The notes under the pieces are model-generated. The model did not search any database. It was not told where the DNA came from and was given only the letters and a program-made list of their open reading frames with translations. A stretch of DNA of 64,000 nt from an uncultured Tenacibaculum sp. (GTDB lineage: Bacteria; Bacteroidota; Bacteroidia; Flavobacteriales; Flavobacteriaceae): assembly GCA_947498055.1 (NCBI GenBank), contig CANMJA010000013.1, positions 1 through 64,000 on the forward strand. Direction: 5' to 3'. Each line of letters begins with the position of its first letter. Within the stretch, counting starts at the first letter, position 1. Below, piece by piece: positions 8,698 through 17,637 of the stretch. The translations under genes and the position numbers were made by a program.

Positions 8698-9561
8698 TTA
8701 CATGGTCTTAGTTAAGTATAAATAAGCATCTTCTAAATTTGCTTCTTGTTTTACTGAATTCTCTATAGGATTATTTGTAATGTACCTAACCGTTAAATTA
8801 CCAGATTTACGAGTTGTACTAACGATAAGATAATTGTTCTTAAATGAATTATAATTGTCTTTAGGTATAGAAACTTCGAAAATATTATTACGTACTTTAT
8901 TAATAACATCTTCTTGCTGTCCTTTTAAAAGTAATACGCCATTTTTTAAAACAGCAACTTCATCAGCAATGGTATCAATATCAGAAACAATGTGAGAAGA
9001 TAAAATAACAATACAATCATTAGCCAAATCTGTAATTAAGTTACGAAAACGAACACGTTCTTCAGGATCTAAACCAACGGTGGGTTCGTCAAATATGAGT
9101 ACTTTGGGGTTGTTTAATAAAGCTTGGGCAATACCAACTCGTTGTTTCATTCCACCAGAATAACTTCCAATGGGTTTTTTAGCAGCATCTATTAAATTTA
9201 AATTTTCTAATAATTGTGTTATTCGAGTAGTTATATCTTTTCCTCCAATACCTTTTAATGCTGCCATGTATTTTAAAAATTCATAAGCGTTTAAATTAGG
9301 ATACACACCAAAATCTTGTGGTAAAAAACCTATTTGTTTACGCATGTAGTTAGCATCTTTTACAATATTATTTTTATTTAGAATAATTGCTCCTTCTGTA
9401 GGTTTACTAACTGTAGCAATCATTTTTAAGAGGGTAGATTTTCCAGCTCCATTAGGACCTAATAATCCTAAAATCCCTTTTTTTAAAGTGATAGAAAAAT
9501 CTTTTAATCCATATTTGTTTCCAGAGTATTTTTTAGATACGTTTTGTATTTCTAATTTCAT
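8698..9561 (-). CDS. ABC transporter ATP-binding protein
   Basis: A 287-residue ATPase that drives the permease encoded downstream. Walker A is GPNGAGKST (residues 35-43), the signature is YSGGMKQ (134-140), Walker B is VLIFDEP (154-160), and the H-loop is SSHIVSD. The family is the CcmA/BcrA-like group of ABC-2 exporters, with the usual C-terminal extension of about 70 residues after the nucleotide-binding domain. The gene starts 6 bases after the stop of the serine hydrolase gene, so the two are co-transcribed. Confidence 0.95.
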   Translation of the reverse strand: MKLEIQNVSKKYSGNKYGLKDFSITLKKGILGLLGPNGAGKSTLLKMIATVSKPTEGAIILNKNNIVKDANYMRKQIGFLPQDFGVYPNLNAYEFLKYMAALKGIGGKDITTRITQLLENLNLIDAAKKPIGSYSGGMKQRVGIAQALLNNPKVLIFDEPTVGLDPEERVRFRNLITDLANDCIVILSSHIVSDIDTIADEVAVLKNGVLLLKGQQEDVINKVRNNIFEVSIPKDNYNSFKNNYLIVSTTRKSGNLTVRYITNNPIENSVKQEANLEDAYLYLTKTM

Positions 9562-9567
9562 AACTAA

Positions 9568-10872
9568 TTAAGATTTTACACGTTTAATAATGGTTTCTAA
9601 TCCGTTTTGTCTGAAGATTAATTCATTTACATTTTTAGGATTCACTTCTAGTTCTACACCAAAACTCCCATTGTATAGTTTCCCTTTTTCTTTACTTATT
9701 AGAATAACTTTAGCACCTTGGGCAGAAAAGTATAAATGGTTATTTTTTTCTAAAATTTCCATATCCATTTTCATTCCATGTGAATCAAATAAATAATTAC
9801 CTAGCACACTTTTAAAGTCGGAAGTTATATTTTCGTTAAAAGTGACTGTATTTGTTTTTCCTTCTATGAAATTGAAAAGCTCTTCTTTTAACATTTTACT
9901 AAAAGGAATAAAACGAGAATTACTAAATAGTAAAATTAAATTTTGATTTTCAGGATTGTAATATTCTCTGTACGAATACCCAAGATTATTACCACCATGA
10001 CCGATGTAACCATTTTTGAATTTCATGATTCCTAAACCATAATCGGCATCATCAAAAGAAATAAGCTGTTGTAAAGAGGTCTTAGAAAGCAATGTTTCTT
10101 TTTGAAATAAATGGTTGTAAAACTTGGTAATATCATTAAAGGTAGAAGCAATACTACCAGCAGCATATGCATAATTGGCATAAAATCGATAATCTAAATA
10201 AGAAGTTACATCTTTTTGTTTATGGGTAGGAGTTGCTAAATTTTTAAGTTTTTTTGAAACATACGGATAAGAGGCTGTCATGTTACAAGGTGTAAATATT
10301 CGTTCTTGTAGTAAATTAAAATAACTTTTATCGTTTATTTTTTCCAAAACATGACCCAATAAAATATAGTTTGTATTGCAGTAATCGTATTTTCCAATTT
10401 TTTTCGGATTGTTTTTTGGAATCTTATTTAAAAAATCGGAATTGTAAAAACTATCTTTTTTAGCAAAAAACTCTTGCTCAAAATTTCTTCCTACAATTTC
10501 GCCTAAACCACTTCTGTGCCTTAACAGTGTTTCAATAGTTAAACTACCATCTACATTTTTTATTGGTTGTAAGTAGGTGCCAACAGAATCAGATAATTTT
10601 AAAGTTCCTTTTTCTACTTCTTGCAATAGTAAAATAGCAGTCATCTTTTTAGTGGCACTTCCAATATTAAAAACAGTATGCTCATTAAACTTATATTTTC
10701 CCACGTTAGCGGTTGTTGTTGTATTGTTTTGTTGTACAAAAACAGCAACACCTTGGTTTAACTGTTTTATATAAGGACTGTACTTTTCTAATTGCGATTG
10801 TAAATTCTGAGAATAACCTAAAAGGCTTATTGTAGATAAAGCAAAAAACAGAATGGTTGTAAAATATTTCAT
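9568..10872 (-). CDS. Beta-lactamase-fold serine hydrolase, exported
   Basis: About 434 residues from the ATG at 10872. A TTG ten codons upstream (10902) is also open, but MKYFTTILFFALSTISLLG is a clean signal peptide, so the ATG is preferred. The class C beta-lactamase/DD-peptidase fold is shown by S72-A-T-K75 (SxxK) and YCN as the second motif (KYDYCNTNY), with HGGNN late in the catalytic domain as the third. A C-terminal beta domain of about 100 residues follows. Such proteins cut D-amino-acid peptides or esters in the periplasm. Being first in an ABC exporter operon opposite a LytTR system suggests a role in cell-envelope or peptide response; this is inference. Confidence 0.88.
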   Translation of the reverse strand: MKYFTTILFFALSTISLLGYSQNLQSQLEKYSPYIKQLNQGVAVFVQQNNTTTTANVGKYKFNEHTVFNIGSATKKMTAILLLQEVEKGTLKLSDSVGTYLQPIKNVDGSLTIETLLRHRSGLGEIVGRNFEQEFFAKKDSFYNSDFLNKIPKNNPKKIGKYDYCNTNYILLGHVLEKINDKSYFNLLQERIFTPCNMTASYPYVSKKLKNLATPTHKQKDVTSYLDYRFYANYAYAAGSIASTFNDITKFYNHLFQKETLLSKTSLQQLISFDDADYGLGIMKFKNGYIGHGGNNLGYSYREYYNPENQNLILLFSNSRFIPFSKMLKEELFNFIEGKTNTVTFNENITSDFKSVLGNYLFDSHGMKMDMEILEKNNHLYFSAQGAKVILISKEKGKLYNGSFGVELEVNPKNVNELIFRQNGLETIIKRVKS

Positions 10873-11058
10873 AATTGTTTGATTTTTAAATGAACACTTC
10901 AAAAGTCTAGTAAAAATTCAGTGGAAAAAAAGAAGAAGGATGAATGTATATTTAAAAATGATGAGCGTGTTTTTTTACAGAAATCATGTATTGAAGTCTG
11001 TTCACACAAAAAAAAGTATCTTTCATCATTAAAAAGTGTGTTTTTTATAGCTAAAAAG

Positions 11059-11066
11059 TAAGTTTG
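11059..11066 (+). promoter_or_regulatory. -7 promoter element for the LytS/LytTR operon
   Basis: TAAGTTTG matches TAnnTTTG exactly and lies 23 bases before the start at 11090. No TTTG is seen at the right distance upstream. Confidence 0.4.
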
Positions 11067-11089
11067 CTGTAAATATTTAATAAATAAGA

Positions 11090-12067
11090 ATGTCGAAATT
11101 AGATGCTTGGATAGATAATAAGATAGTACAAAATGTGTTTGTTTGGTGTTGTCTTTTTCTAATTTTAATAGGAGGAATTCAATCAGATAACAGAATTTCT
11201 ACAGCTTTTTACGCTATTTTATTTTTAGTGCCAACCATATATGTTACTAATTATTTTATTTTACCTTTTTTTAGTAAAAAGAAGATAATATTTTTTGTTT
11301 TACTACTATTAAATGCGATTGTTTTCACTATAATTCCTGTATTACTTATTAGTTTTTCTTTACAACAAGAATTAAATATAGAAATGTTCTTTAATCTTTT
11401 CGGATTTGTTTTATTAGCTATGATTTTTGGTATGGCTATAAAGATTGCTAGAGATAGTTTTAAAAGAAGACAAGAAGAGAAAGAAGCAGAATTAAAATTA
11501 TTAAAAGCACAGTTAAATCCACATTTTTTATTTAATACCTTGAATAATTTATATGGTTTGTCTGTTATTAAATCAGATAAATTACCTAGTTTAATGTTAC
11601 AACTTTCCAGTTTATTACGCTATAGTTTATATGAAACAAAAGAAATAGTTGTTCCGTTAGAAAAAGAAATTAATTATTTAGAAAATTACATTTCTTTAGA
11701 AAAAATTCGACTAGAAGAACAAGCAGAAATTAACTTTTTAATGAAAGGAAATACAACAGGAAAACAAATAGCTCCCATGTTATTAATTGTTTTTGTAGAA
11801 AACGCATTTAAACATTTATCAGCTGTAAATAAAGAGATAAGTAAAGTTAACATTGCAATAAGTATTACCGAAAATGAGCTAGAGTTTTTATGTGAAAACT
11901 CCTACGAAGAGGCAGGAATAAAAGAAAATAATTTAGAAAAAGGAAAAAGTGGAATAGGTTTAATAAATGCAAAAAAGAGATTACATTTAATATACCCCGA
12001 TAGGCATAAATTATCTATTAAAAAAGAGAAGAGTAATTTTTTGGTTACTTTAAAACTTACGATATAG
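11090..12067 (+). CDS. LytS-type sensor histidine kinase
   Basis: A 325-residue membrane kinase. Four hydrophobic segments fill residues 15-125, with no large periplasmic domain. The kinase domain is of the LytS/YehU (His_kinase) type: the phosphorylated histidine is H145 in LNPHFLFNTLNNL, followed by an ATPase domain with VENAFKH (N box) and GIGLINAKKRL (G box). It is followed after 3 bases by its LytTR response regulator. With such a short sensor part, the signal is probably sensed in the membrane. It is divergent from the serine hydrolase/ABC operon, which is the obvious candidate target. Confidence 0.93.
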   Translation: MSKLDAWIDNKIVQNVFVWCCLFLILIGGIQSDNRISTAFYAILFLVPTIYVTNYFILPFFSKKKIIFFVLLLLNAIVFTIIPVLLISFSLQQELNIEMFFNLFGFVLLAMIFGMAIKIARDSFKRRQEEKEAELKLLKAQLNPHFLFNTLNNLYGLSVIKSDKLPSLMLQLSSLLRYSLYETKEIVVPLEKEINYLENYISLEKIRLEEQAEINFLMKGNTTGKQIAPMLLIVFVENAFKHLSAVNKEISKVNIAISITENELEFLCENSYEEAGIKENNLEKGKSGIGLINAKKRLHLIYPDRHKLSIKKEKSNFLVTLKLTI

Positions 12068-12070
12068 AAT

Positions 12071-12784
12071 ATGAAAGTACTAAAATGTTTAATTGCTGAT
12101 GACGAACCAATAGCGCGTCAAATTATAGAAAATTATATACAAGATATTCCTTATTTAGAATTAGTTTCTTCTTGTAAAAATGCATTTGAGGTAATGGAAG
12201 TATTACAAAAAGAAACCATTGACTTACTTTTTTTAGATATTAATATGCCTAAGTTTTCAGGAGTCAGTTTGTTAAAATCATTAACAACAAGACCTGAAGT
12301 TATTATAACCACAGCATATCCTGAATATGCAATAGAAGGTTTTGAACTTTCTGTTGTCGATTATTTATTAAAACCTTTTTCATTAGAACGTTTTTTGCAA
12401 GCAGTTTTAAAAGTACAGCAAAAATATAGTAAGCAGAATTCAGAAGTTAAAGTGGTATCTTCTTCAGTAAAAGAACAAAAAACGTTATTTGTAAAGAGTG
12501 ATAAAAAAATTATTAAACTAAATTTAGAAGAAATTACTTACATAGAAGCCTATGGTAATTATATAAAAATTTATACAGATACAATGATTTTAACGTCGCA
12601 AACTTTATCTGAGTTTTTAGAGAAGTTGCCCACTCATTTTTTACGAATACATAAATCGTATATAGTAAATTTTAGTTGTCTAAAATTAATAGAAGGGAAT
12701 CAAATTATATTAGAAAATAATGTGAAATTACCCATAGGAAAATCTTACAGAAAACAAGTTATAGAAAAAATAGACACTTATTAG
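12071..12784 (+). CDS. LytTR-family response regulator
   Basis: A 237-residue two-domain regulator. The receiver domain (residues 1-120) has the acid pair D10-D11, the phosphoacceptor D56 in LLFLDINMP, and a conserved Lys in LLKPF. The LytTR DNA-binding domain (about 140-237) has the typical IEAYGNYIKI and FLRIHKSYIVN segments. It lies 3 bases after the sensor kinase gene and forms a pair with it. LytTR proteins bind direct repeats near the promoters they control; I did not find a convincing pair in the region between 10872 and 11090. Confidence 0.94.
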   Translation: MKVLKCLIADDEPIARQIIENYIQDIPYLELVSSCKNAFEVMEVLQKETIDLLFLDINMPKFSGVSLLKSLTTRPEVIITTAYPEYAIEGFELSVVDYLLKPFSLERFLQAVLKVQQKYSKQNSEVKVVSSSVKEQKTLFVKSDKKIIKLNLEEITYIEAYGNYIKIYTDTMILTSQTLSEFLEKLPTHFLRIHKSYIVNFSCLKLIEGNQIILENNVKLPIGKSYRKQVIEKIDTY

Positions 12785-12810
12785 AAGCAAGAAAATATAG
12801 CTTTTGTTTT

Positions 12811-12845
12811 TTTGAAAATAATCACTAATTTTTTAATTATATTTG
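12811..12845 (+). promoter_or_regulatory. Promoter of the O-antigen-ligase-like gene
   Basis: TTTG (12811-12814), 23 bases, then TATATTTG (12838-12845), an exact TAnnTTTG box. It lies 27 bases before the ATG at 12873. The TTG at 12843 that would extend the frame upstream lies inside this box, so that start is rejected. Confidence 0.55.
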
Positions 12846-12872
12846 GAATATAACTTCCAACTTAAATTAAAG

Positions 12873-15263
12873 ATGATTCCAACCTCCCTTGTGAATAAAA
12901 TTTTACTATTCTTATATGTTATTGTTCCTTTTATTCCTGATTTTGGAGCGCAAGACAGGACAAATGCACAATGGTTTTACATAGCAATTCTTAATATTAT
13001 AGCAATTACTTACATTTTTGTTAAGAAGAAAGAATATGATTTAGTACTTCAAAATAAAGGTGTTTTTTATATTCTTTTAGGGAGTATTTTGTTTTTTGCT
13101 ATTGCTGCATTATCTATGATGAAAGCTTTACTTATTTCTGAAAGTATTGTTGCTTTAATGTATTTTGTTATTACTGTACTTAGTTTTATTATTCTCTTTT
13201 TAATTATAAAACAAAATCCGAAAGAATATTTTAATTTTTTTGTGCTATTAATTATTGGAAGTACATTAATTGAAATAAATCAAGTTTGTGGTTATTTTTT
13301 TAGTAAAAATGCAGAATTAAGAACGAATGAATTAGTAGGGGGCTTAAAAAATAGACATGGATATGGTAATCCGAATATTTTATCCGCAAGTATGGCCATG
13401 AAATTTCCATTTCTTATTTATGGTTTTTTAAGTTTTAAAAATTCATTAGCAAAATATGGAGCATTATTTCTTTTTTTATTTTTAATAACATCGCTGTTAC
13501 TAATAGGATCGAGAGCTGCTGTTTTTAGTTCAGTTATATTTTTAATAAGTATTTTAATTTACTTATTATTTAAAGAAAAGGATACATTAAAAGTAATAAA
13601 GCAAAAGGTTTTACCTATGGTATTAACTGTTTTTGTGGGAGTTTTTATAGCTTTAAGTGTAAATAAAATACATAAGAATAAGTTAAATACATTTCGAGAT
13701 TTATTTTTTACAAAAACTAAAAAAGATATATATAAAAAACCAAGTAAATTAAAGGAGGTAACATTAACAAATAGTAGCGGTAGAGATGCCTTGTGGGAAT
13801 CCGCCTATTTAGGTTTTATAAACAATCCGATGCTAGGAGTTGGTTTAGGAAATTGGAAACTGACAGAGAAAAAATCATTCTTAAAAAGAATGACAAGAAA
13901 AACTGCAATGTCCCCCAAAAGAGTTCATAACGATTTTTTACAAGTACTATCTGAAATAGGTGTTTTTGGTTTTTTGGTTTTTTTAGCATTTTTTGCTGTG
14001 CTATTTTATATAGCAGTTATTTCTATTTTAAAATACAATAAAGAAAAAGAGGATGATTTTATAATGCTAGGAGCTGTTCTAATTTCTTTTCTAATTTATT
14101 CATTAGACGCCTTATTTAATTTCCCGCACGAAAGAACTCCTATTCAAATATTTTTTGCTATTCTAATTGCATTTATACTCGCTTTTTCATTTTTAAAAGA
14201 AAATATCAAAATTAAAAAAGGTTTTTTATTCTCTTTCATATTTTTCTTTTCTGCTGGTAGTTTATTTGTTTCTTATAAAGTATTTTCTGCGAGTCGTGTG
14301 TATAAAGTATTACAAGATAACTATAATAAAAAAGACATGTTAAAAGAAAAATTTGACATTTCTTATGAAGAAGCTTGCGAGATGCTACCTAATTTTCCTC
14401 AGATAAATGGTAGAGGTCGTCCTAATTCTATTATAAAAGGCATTTTTGCAATCAATCAGAAAAAATACGAAAAAGCATTAGAACATCTAGAAGCTTCTTT
14501 TAACGAACATCCATTCATTGCAGAAAACAATAGTTTTATGGCTTTAATTTATTTTCAGGCAGGTCAGAAAATTAGAAATTTAGAGAGCTCTTCGTATTAT
14601 GCAGAAAAAGCATTTGAAATACAACCATCAATGAAAATGGGATATAATATTTTAAGAAATATTTATACCATTAAAAAAGATACTGTTAGTTTATTAAAAA
14701 CATTTGATACGTTTTTAAAAACAGTACCTAAAGATGTAGATTCTTGGATTGATAAGGCAAATTATTTGAAGAAAATAGGTAAAAGTAATGCTACTATCAT
14801 AGCATTAATAGATTCAGCAAGGTTGTTAAATCCTTCAGATAGAAAATTAAAAATATATAGTAACGAACTTAAAGGATTAAAAAAACAATCAAAACAATCA
14901 AAAAATTCTGTAGTTATTTATTTTGAAAGAGGATTAGAATTTTATAATAAAACCAAGAATTATGAAGCTGCTAAAAAAGAGTTTTTAAAAGTATTAGATA
15001 TAAATCCGATGCATTATAGTTCAATTTTATATGTGGGTTTATCAGAGTTTAATTTAAAAGAATATAAAAAATCGATTTATTATTTTACCAAGCTTATAGA
15101 AGCTAAACAAATAAATACAGGCTACTTAGAGTACAATAGAGGAATGGGATATTATCGTTTAGGAGAGAAAGAAAAAGCATTAGAAGATTTTAAAGTTAGT
15201 AAAGGAAGAGGATATTCTGAGGCCGATAAAATGATAAAGGAATTGAGTTTTCAACCGAAATAA
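12873..15263 (+). CDS. O-antigen ligase-like membrane protein with C-terminal TPR repeats
   Basis: About 796 residues from the ATG at 12873. The first 450 residues hold 10 to 12 hydrophobic helices and the Wzy_C/WaaL-type region, with LIGSRAAVFSS and the periplasmic loop motif RVHNDFLQVLSEIGVFG. The second half is soluble and built of tetratricopeptide repeats (for example YEKALEHLEASF, then YEAAKKEFLKVLDINP, and KSIYYFTKLIEA). Such proteins join or polymerise O-antigen, or glycosylate proteins. No other glycan genes are next to it, so the acceptor cannot be told. It has its own promoter and is followed by a hairpin. Confidence 0.85.
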   Translation: MIPTSLVNKILLFLYVIVPFIPDFGAQDRTNAQWFYIAILNIIAITYIFVKKKEYDLVLQNKGVFYILLGSILFFAIAALSMMKALLISESIVALMYFVITVLSFIILFLIIKQNPKEYFNFFVLLIIGSTLIEINQVCGYFFSKNAELRTNELVGGLKNRHGYGNPNILSASMAMKFPFLIYGFLSFKNSLAKYGALFLFLFLITSLLLIGSRAAVFSSVIFLISILIYLLFKEKDTLKVIKQKVLPMVLTVFVGVFIALSVNKIHKNKLNTFRDLFFTKTKKDIYKKPSKLKEVTLTNSSGRDALWESAYLGFINNPMLGVGLGNWKLTEKKSFLKRMTRKTAMSPKRVHNDFLQVLSEIGVFGFLVFLAFFAVLFYIAVISILKYNKEKEDDFIMLGAVLISFLIYSLDALFNFPHERTPIQIFFAILIAFILAFSFLKENIKIKKGFLFSFIFFFSAGSLFVSYKVFSASRVYKVLQDNYNKKDMLKEKFDISYEEACEMLPNFPQINGRGRPNSIIKGIFAINQKKYEKALEHLEASFNEHPFIAENNSFMALIYFQAGQKIRNLESSSYYAEKAFEIQPSMKMGYNILRNIYTIKKDTVSLLKTFDTFLKTVPKDVDSWIDKANYLKKIGKSNATIIALIDSARLLNPSDRKLKIYSNELKGLKKQSKQSKNSVVIYFERGLEFYNKTKNYEAAKKEFLKVLDINPMHYSSILYVGLSEFNLKEYKKSIYYFTKLIEAKQINTGYLEYNRGMGYYRLGEKEKALEDFKVSKGRGYSEADKMIKELSFQPK

Positions 15264-15297
15264 ATTAGAGAATAAAATAAATTTAAGATGTATAATT

Positions 15298-15330
15298 AAG
15301 ACCTGTTTTAAAATTTTTAAAGCAGGTCTT
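15298..15330 (+). terminator. Hairpin, probable terminator after the O-antigen-ligase-like gene
   Basis: A 14-base stem (AAGACCTGTTTTAA paired with TTAAAGCAGGTCTT, one G-T pair) lies 35 bases after the stop. The tail after it, CGTT, is poor in T, so termination may be partial. Confidence 0.6.
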
Positions 15331-15385
15331 CGTTAAAAGATTGCCAATGAAATTAATGAAACATAAGATGACATACTTTTTTTCT

Positions 15386-15393
15386 TATTTTTG
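15386..15393 (+). promoter_or_regulatory. -7 promoter element for the lspA operon
   Basis: TATTTTTG, an exact TAnnTTTG box, lies 19 bases before the ATG of lspA at 15413. No TTTG is visible at the -33 position. Confidence 0.5.
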
Positions 15394-15412
15394 TCGCTAT
15401 TAAATTTTAAAA

Positions 15413-16015
15413 ATGTCTAAGAAAACCATAGCCATACTTACTGTTATACTAGCAATATTAATCGACCAAATTAGTAAAATATATGTAAAAACGCATTTTT
15501 CATTAAGAGAAGAAGTAGTTGTTTTTGCAGATTGGTTTATTATTCACTTTACAGAAAACAACGGAATGGCTTGGGGGTTTGAGTTTGGAGGTAAAGCAGG
15601 AAAATTATTTCTTACTGTATTTAGATTAGTAGCAGTTTCTGGTATTATTTATTGGTTAATTAAAACAATTAAAAATAAAGTGCATACGGGAGTTGTTATA
15701 GCTATTTCATTAATATTAGCAGGAGCAATAGGAAATATTATTGATTCTGTTTTTTATGGAATTATATTCGATGAATCAAAAGAAGGAGGAAAAGTAGCAA
15801 CTTTATTTTCCGACACACCATATGGAGAATTATTTCATGGAAAAGTAGTAGATATGCTTTATTTTCCTATGTATGAAGGTGAAAGCTTTACTTTTTTTAA
15901 CGCTATTTTTAACGGAGCAGATAGTTGGATTACTATAGGGGTAATAGTATTGTTCATTTTTAATAAACACGCTTTTCCTAAAGAAGAGAAGGAGATAAAA
16001 GAAGCCATAGAATAA
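15413..16015 (+). CDS. lspA: Lipoprotein signal peptidase (signal peptidase II)
   Basis: Inner-membrane aspartic protease that cuts the signal peptide from prolipoproteins, of which several are encoded in this window. At 200 residues it has four hydrophobic helices. The catalytic aspartates are D111 in GNIID and D147 in GKVVDMLYFP, and the conserved ENNGMAWG motif lies at residues 48-55. The loop between the two Asp motifs is longer than in Proteobacteria, as usual in Bacteroidota. In this family of organisms lspA normally follows the dksA-like gene after ileS; here it is separated from it and instead leads an operon with an ABC exporter pair. Confidence 0.96.
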   Translation: MSKKTIAILTVILAILIDQISKIYVKTHFSLREEVVVFADWFIIHFTENNGMAWGFEFGGKAGKLFLTVFRLVAVSGIIYWLIKTIKNKVHTGVVIAISLILAGAIGNIIDSVFYGIIFDESKEGGKVATLFSDTPYGELFHGKVVDMLYFPMYEGESFTFFNAIFNGADSWITIGVIVLFIFNKHAFPKEEKEIKEAIE

Positions 16016-16021
16016 CAATTA

Positions 16022-16945
16022 ATGAAGGCATATTTTCAACTTCAATTAAAAATGTTACATCGACATTTTAGAGATTTTGGAGTTGTTCCTATTCTTGCAT
16101 ACCCTCTTTTAATTATTTCTTTTCTAGGTTTTTCTACTTTTTTGTACACTAAATTATTAGAAAGCGCAGTTTTCGTATATTGTTTTATAGCAATAACTAC
16201 TTTGTTTAAGTTAGGAGAAAAGAAAAGAAACGATTTTTTAAAAAGTTGCTTTGCGCAAAAAAAATACTTTAAAATACGACTATTAGAAAATACATTTTTA
16301 GTTCTTCCATTTATTCTGTTTTTAACCTACCAAAAAGATTTTTTGTGTGCTGTAACTCTTTATGTAATTATACTTTTATTAAGCTTTATTACTTTCAATC
16401 CAATAACTAGTTTTACCATACCAACGCCTTTTAGTAAAAAGCCATTTGAATTTTCAATGGGTTTTAGAAATACATTTTTTATATATCCATTAATTTATTG
16501 GTTAACTTATAAAGCAATAGAGGTAAATAATTTTAATTTGGGAGTTTTTTCTTTAGTTTTATTGTTTGTAGTTCTGATTTCTTATTATTCAAAAACAGAA
16601 AAAAGTTATTATGTGTGGATATATAACAAATCTCCTAAAGAATTTCTTGAAAGAAAAATGAAAACAGCATTTATATATGCTATTTTCCTAAGCTTGCCAA
16701 TAAGTATTATGTTGAGTATATTTTTTCAAAAACATATTTCTATAATTATTGTTTTTCAATTAGCCTGTTTTATTTATTTTATGCAAGCTATTGTGGCAAA
16801 ATATGCAGCATACCCAGAACAGGTTCCTATTCCTACATGGATATTAATAGGTTTAAGTATTGGGTTTCCTCCATGTATTCTTTTTACATTTCCTTATTTA
16901 TATTCAAAATCTATAGAGAAACTAAATACTACTTTACATGATTAA
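16022..16945 (+). CDS. Membrane protein, probable ABC transporter permease
   Basis: A 307-residue polytopic protein with about 8 hydrophobic segments and no recognised sequence motif. It starts 6 bases after lspA, and its last 8 bases overlap the start of an ABC ATPase gene, so it is almost certainly the membrane partner of that ATPase. The N terminus, KAYFQLQLKMLHRHF, is a short amphipathic cytoplasmic stretch like that in ABC-2 permeases. The substrate is unknown. Confidence 0.7.
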   Translation: MKAYFQLQLKMLHRHFRDFGVVPILAYPLLIISFLGFSTFLYTKLLESAVFVYCFIAITTLFKLGEKKRNDFLKSCFAQKKYFKIRLLENTFLVLPFILFLTYQKDFLCAVTLYVIILLLSFITFNPITSFTIPTPFSKKPFEFSMGFRNTFFIYPLIYWLTYKAIEVNNFNLGVFSLVLLFVVLISYYSKTEKSYYVWIYNKSPKEFLERKMKTAFIYAIFLSLPISIMLSIFFQKHISIIIVFQLACFIYFMQAIVAKYAAYPEQVPIPTWILIGLSIGFPPCILFTFPYLYSKSIEKLNTTLHD

Positions 16946-17615
16946 TATAAAAAATCTTTCTAAGAAATTTGGCAAAAATCAAGTTTTAAACAACATTAAT
17001 TTAGTCTTGGAAAAAGGAAAGGTGTATGGTATTGTAGGAGAAAATGGATCTGGAAAAACAACTTTGTTTAGGTGTATTGCTGGAATGGAGAAGTATAAAG
17101 GAGAAGTGGAAGCAATTAAAAATGTAAAAGATTATTTAGGCTTTTTAGAAACAGAATCCTATTTCTTTCCAAAAATTACAGGAAGAGAATACATACAATT
17201 ACTTTGTAATGCTAGAGAAAAAGAATTAGTAAACCTTGAGAGTAAAAATATTTTTAATTTGCCATTAGATAAATATGCAATCACGTATTCTACAGGAATG
17301 AAAAAGAAGTTAGCATTAACAGCCATTCTTCTTCAAGGAAACGATGTGTTTATTTTAGATGAACCTTTTAACGGAGTGGATATTCAAAGTAATATTGTGA
17401 TTACTGAACTCATTCATAAATTGAAAGAGTTAGGTAAATTAGTACTAATTTCTTCGCATATTTTTTCCACATTAGCAGATACCTGTGATGAAATTCATTT
17501 GTTAGAAAAAGGAGTTTTTGTGAAAAAAGTATATAAAGAAGACTTTTCTAAATTAGAAGAAGAAATGAAATTACGAACAGTAACGAATAAAATTGATAAA
17601 CTAGATTTAGTTTAG
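16938..17615 (+). CDS. ABC transporter ATP-binding protein with atypical signature
   Basis: A 225-residue ATPase. Walker A is GENGSGKTT (residues 34-42) and Walker B is VFILDEP (137-143), with SSHIF as the H-loop. The signature motif reads YSTGMKKK (117-124), with Thr replacing the first Gly of SGG. It overlaps the end of the membrane protein gene by 8 bases, so the two are translated together and form one transporter. The D-loop FNGVD is intact, so the protein should be active. Confidence 0.92.
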   Translation: MINIKNLSKKFGKNQVLNNINLVLEKGKVYGIVGENGSGKTTLFRCIAGMEKYKGEVEAIKNVKDYLGFLETESYFFPKITGREYIQLLCNAREKELVNLESKNIFNLPLDKYAITYSTGMKKKLALTAILLQGNDVFILDEPFNGVDIQSNIVITELIHKLKELGKLVLISSHIFSTLADTCDEIHLLEKGVFVKKVYKEDFSKLEEEMKLRTVTNKIDKLDLV

Positions 17616-17637
17616 TACATTGTATGCATAAAACCTT

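Noticed and set aside
12843..12872. Upstream TTG extension of the O-antigen-ligase-like gene
   Set aside because: The TTG is part of the -7 box TATATTTG; the ATG at 12873 begins a typical membrane N terminus.
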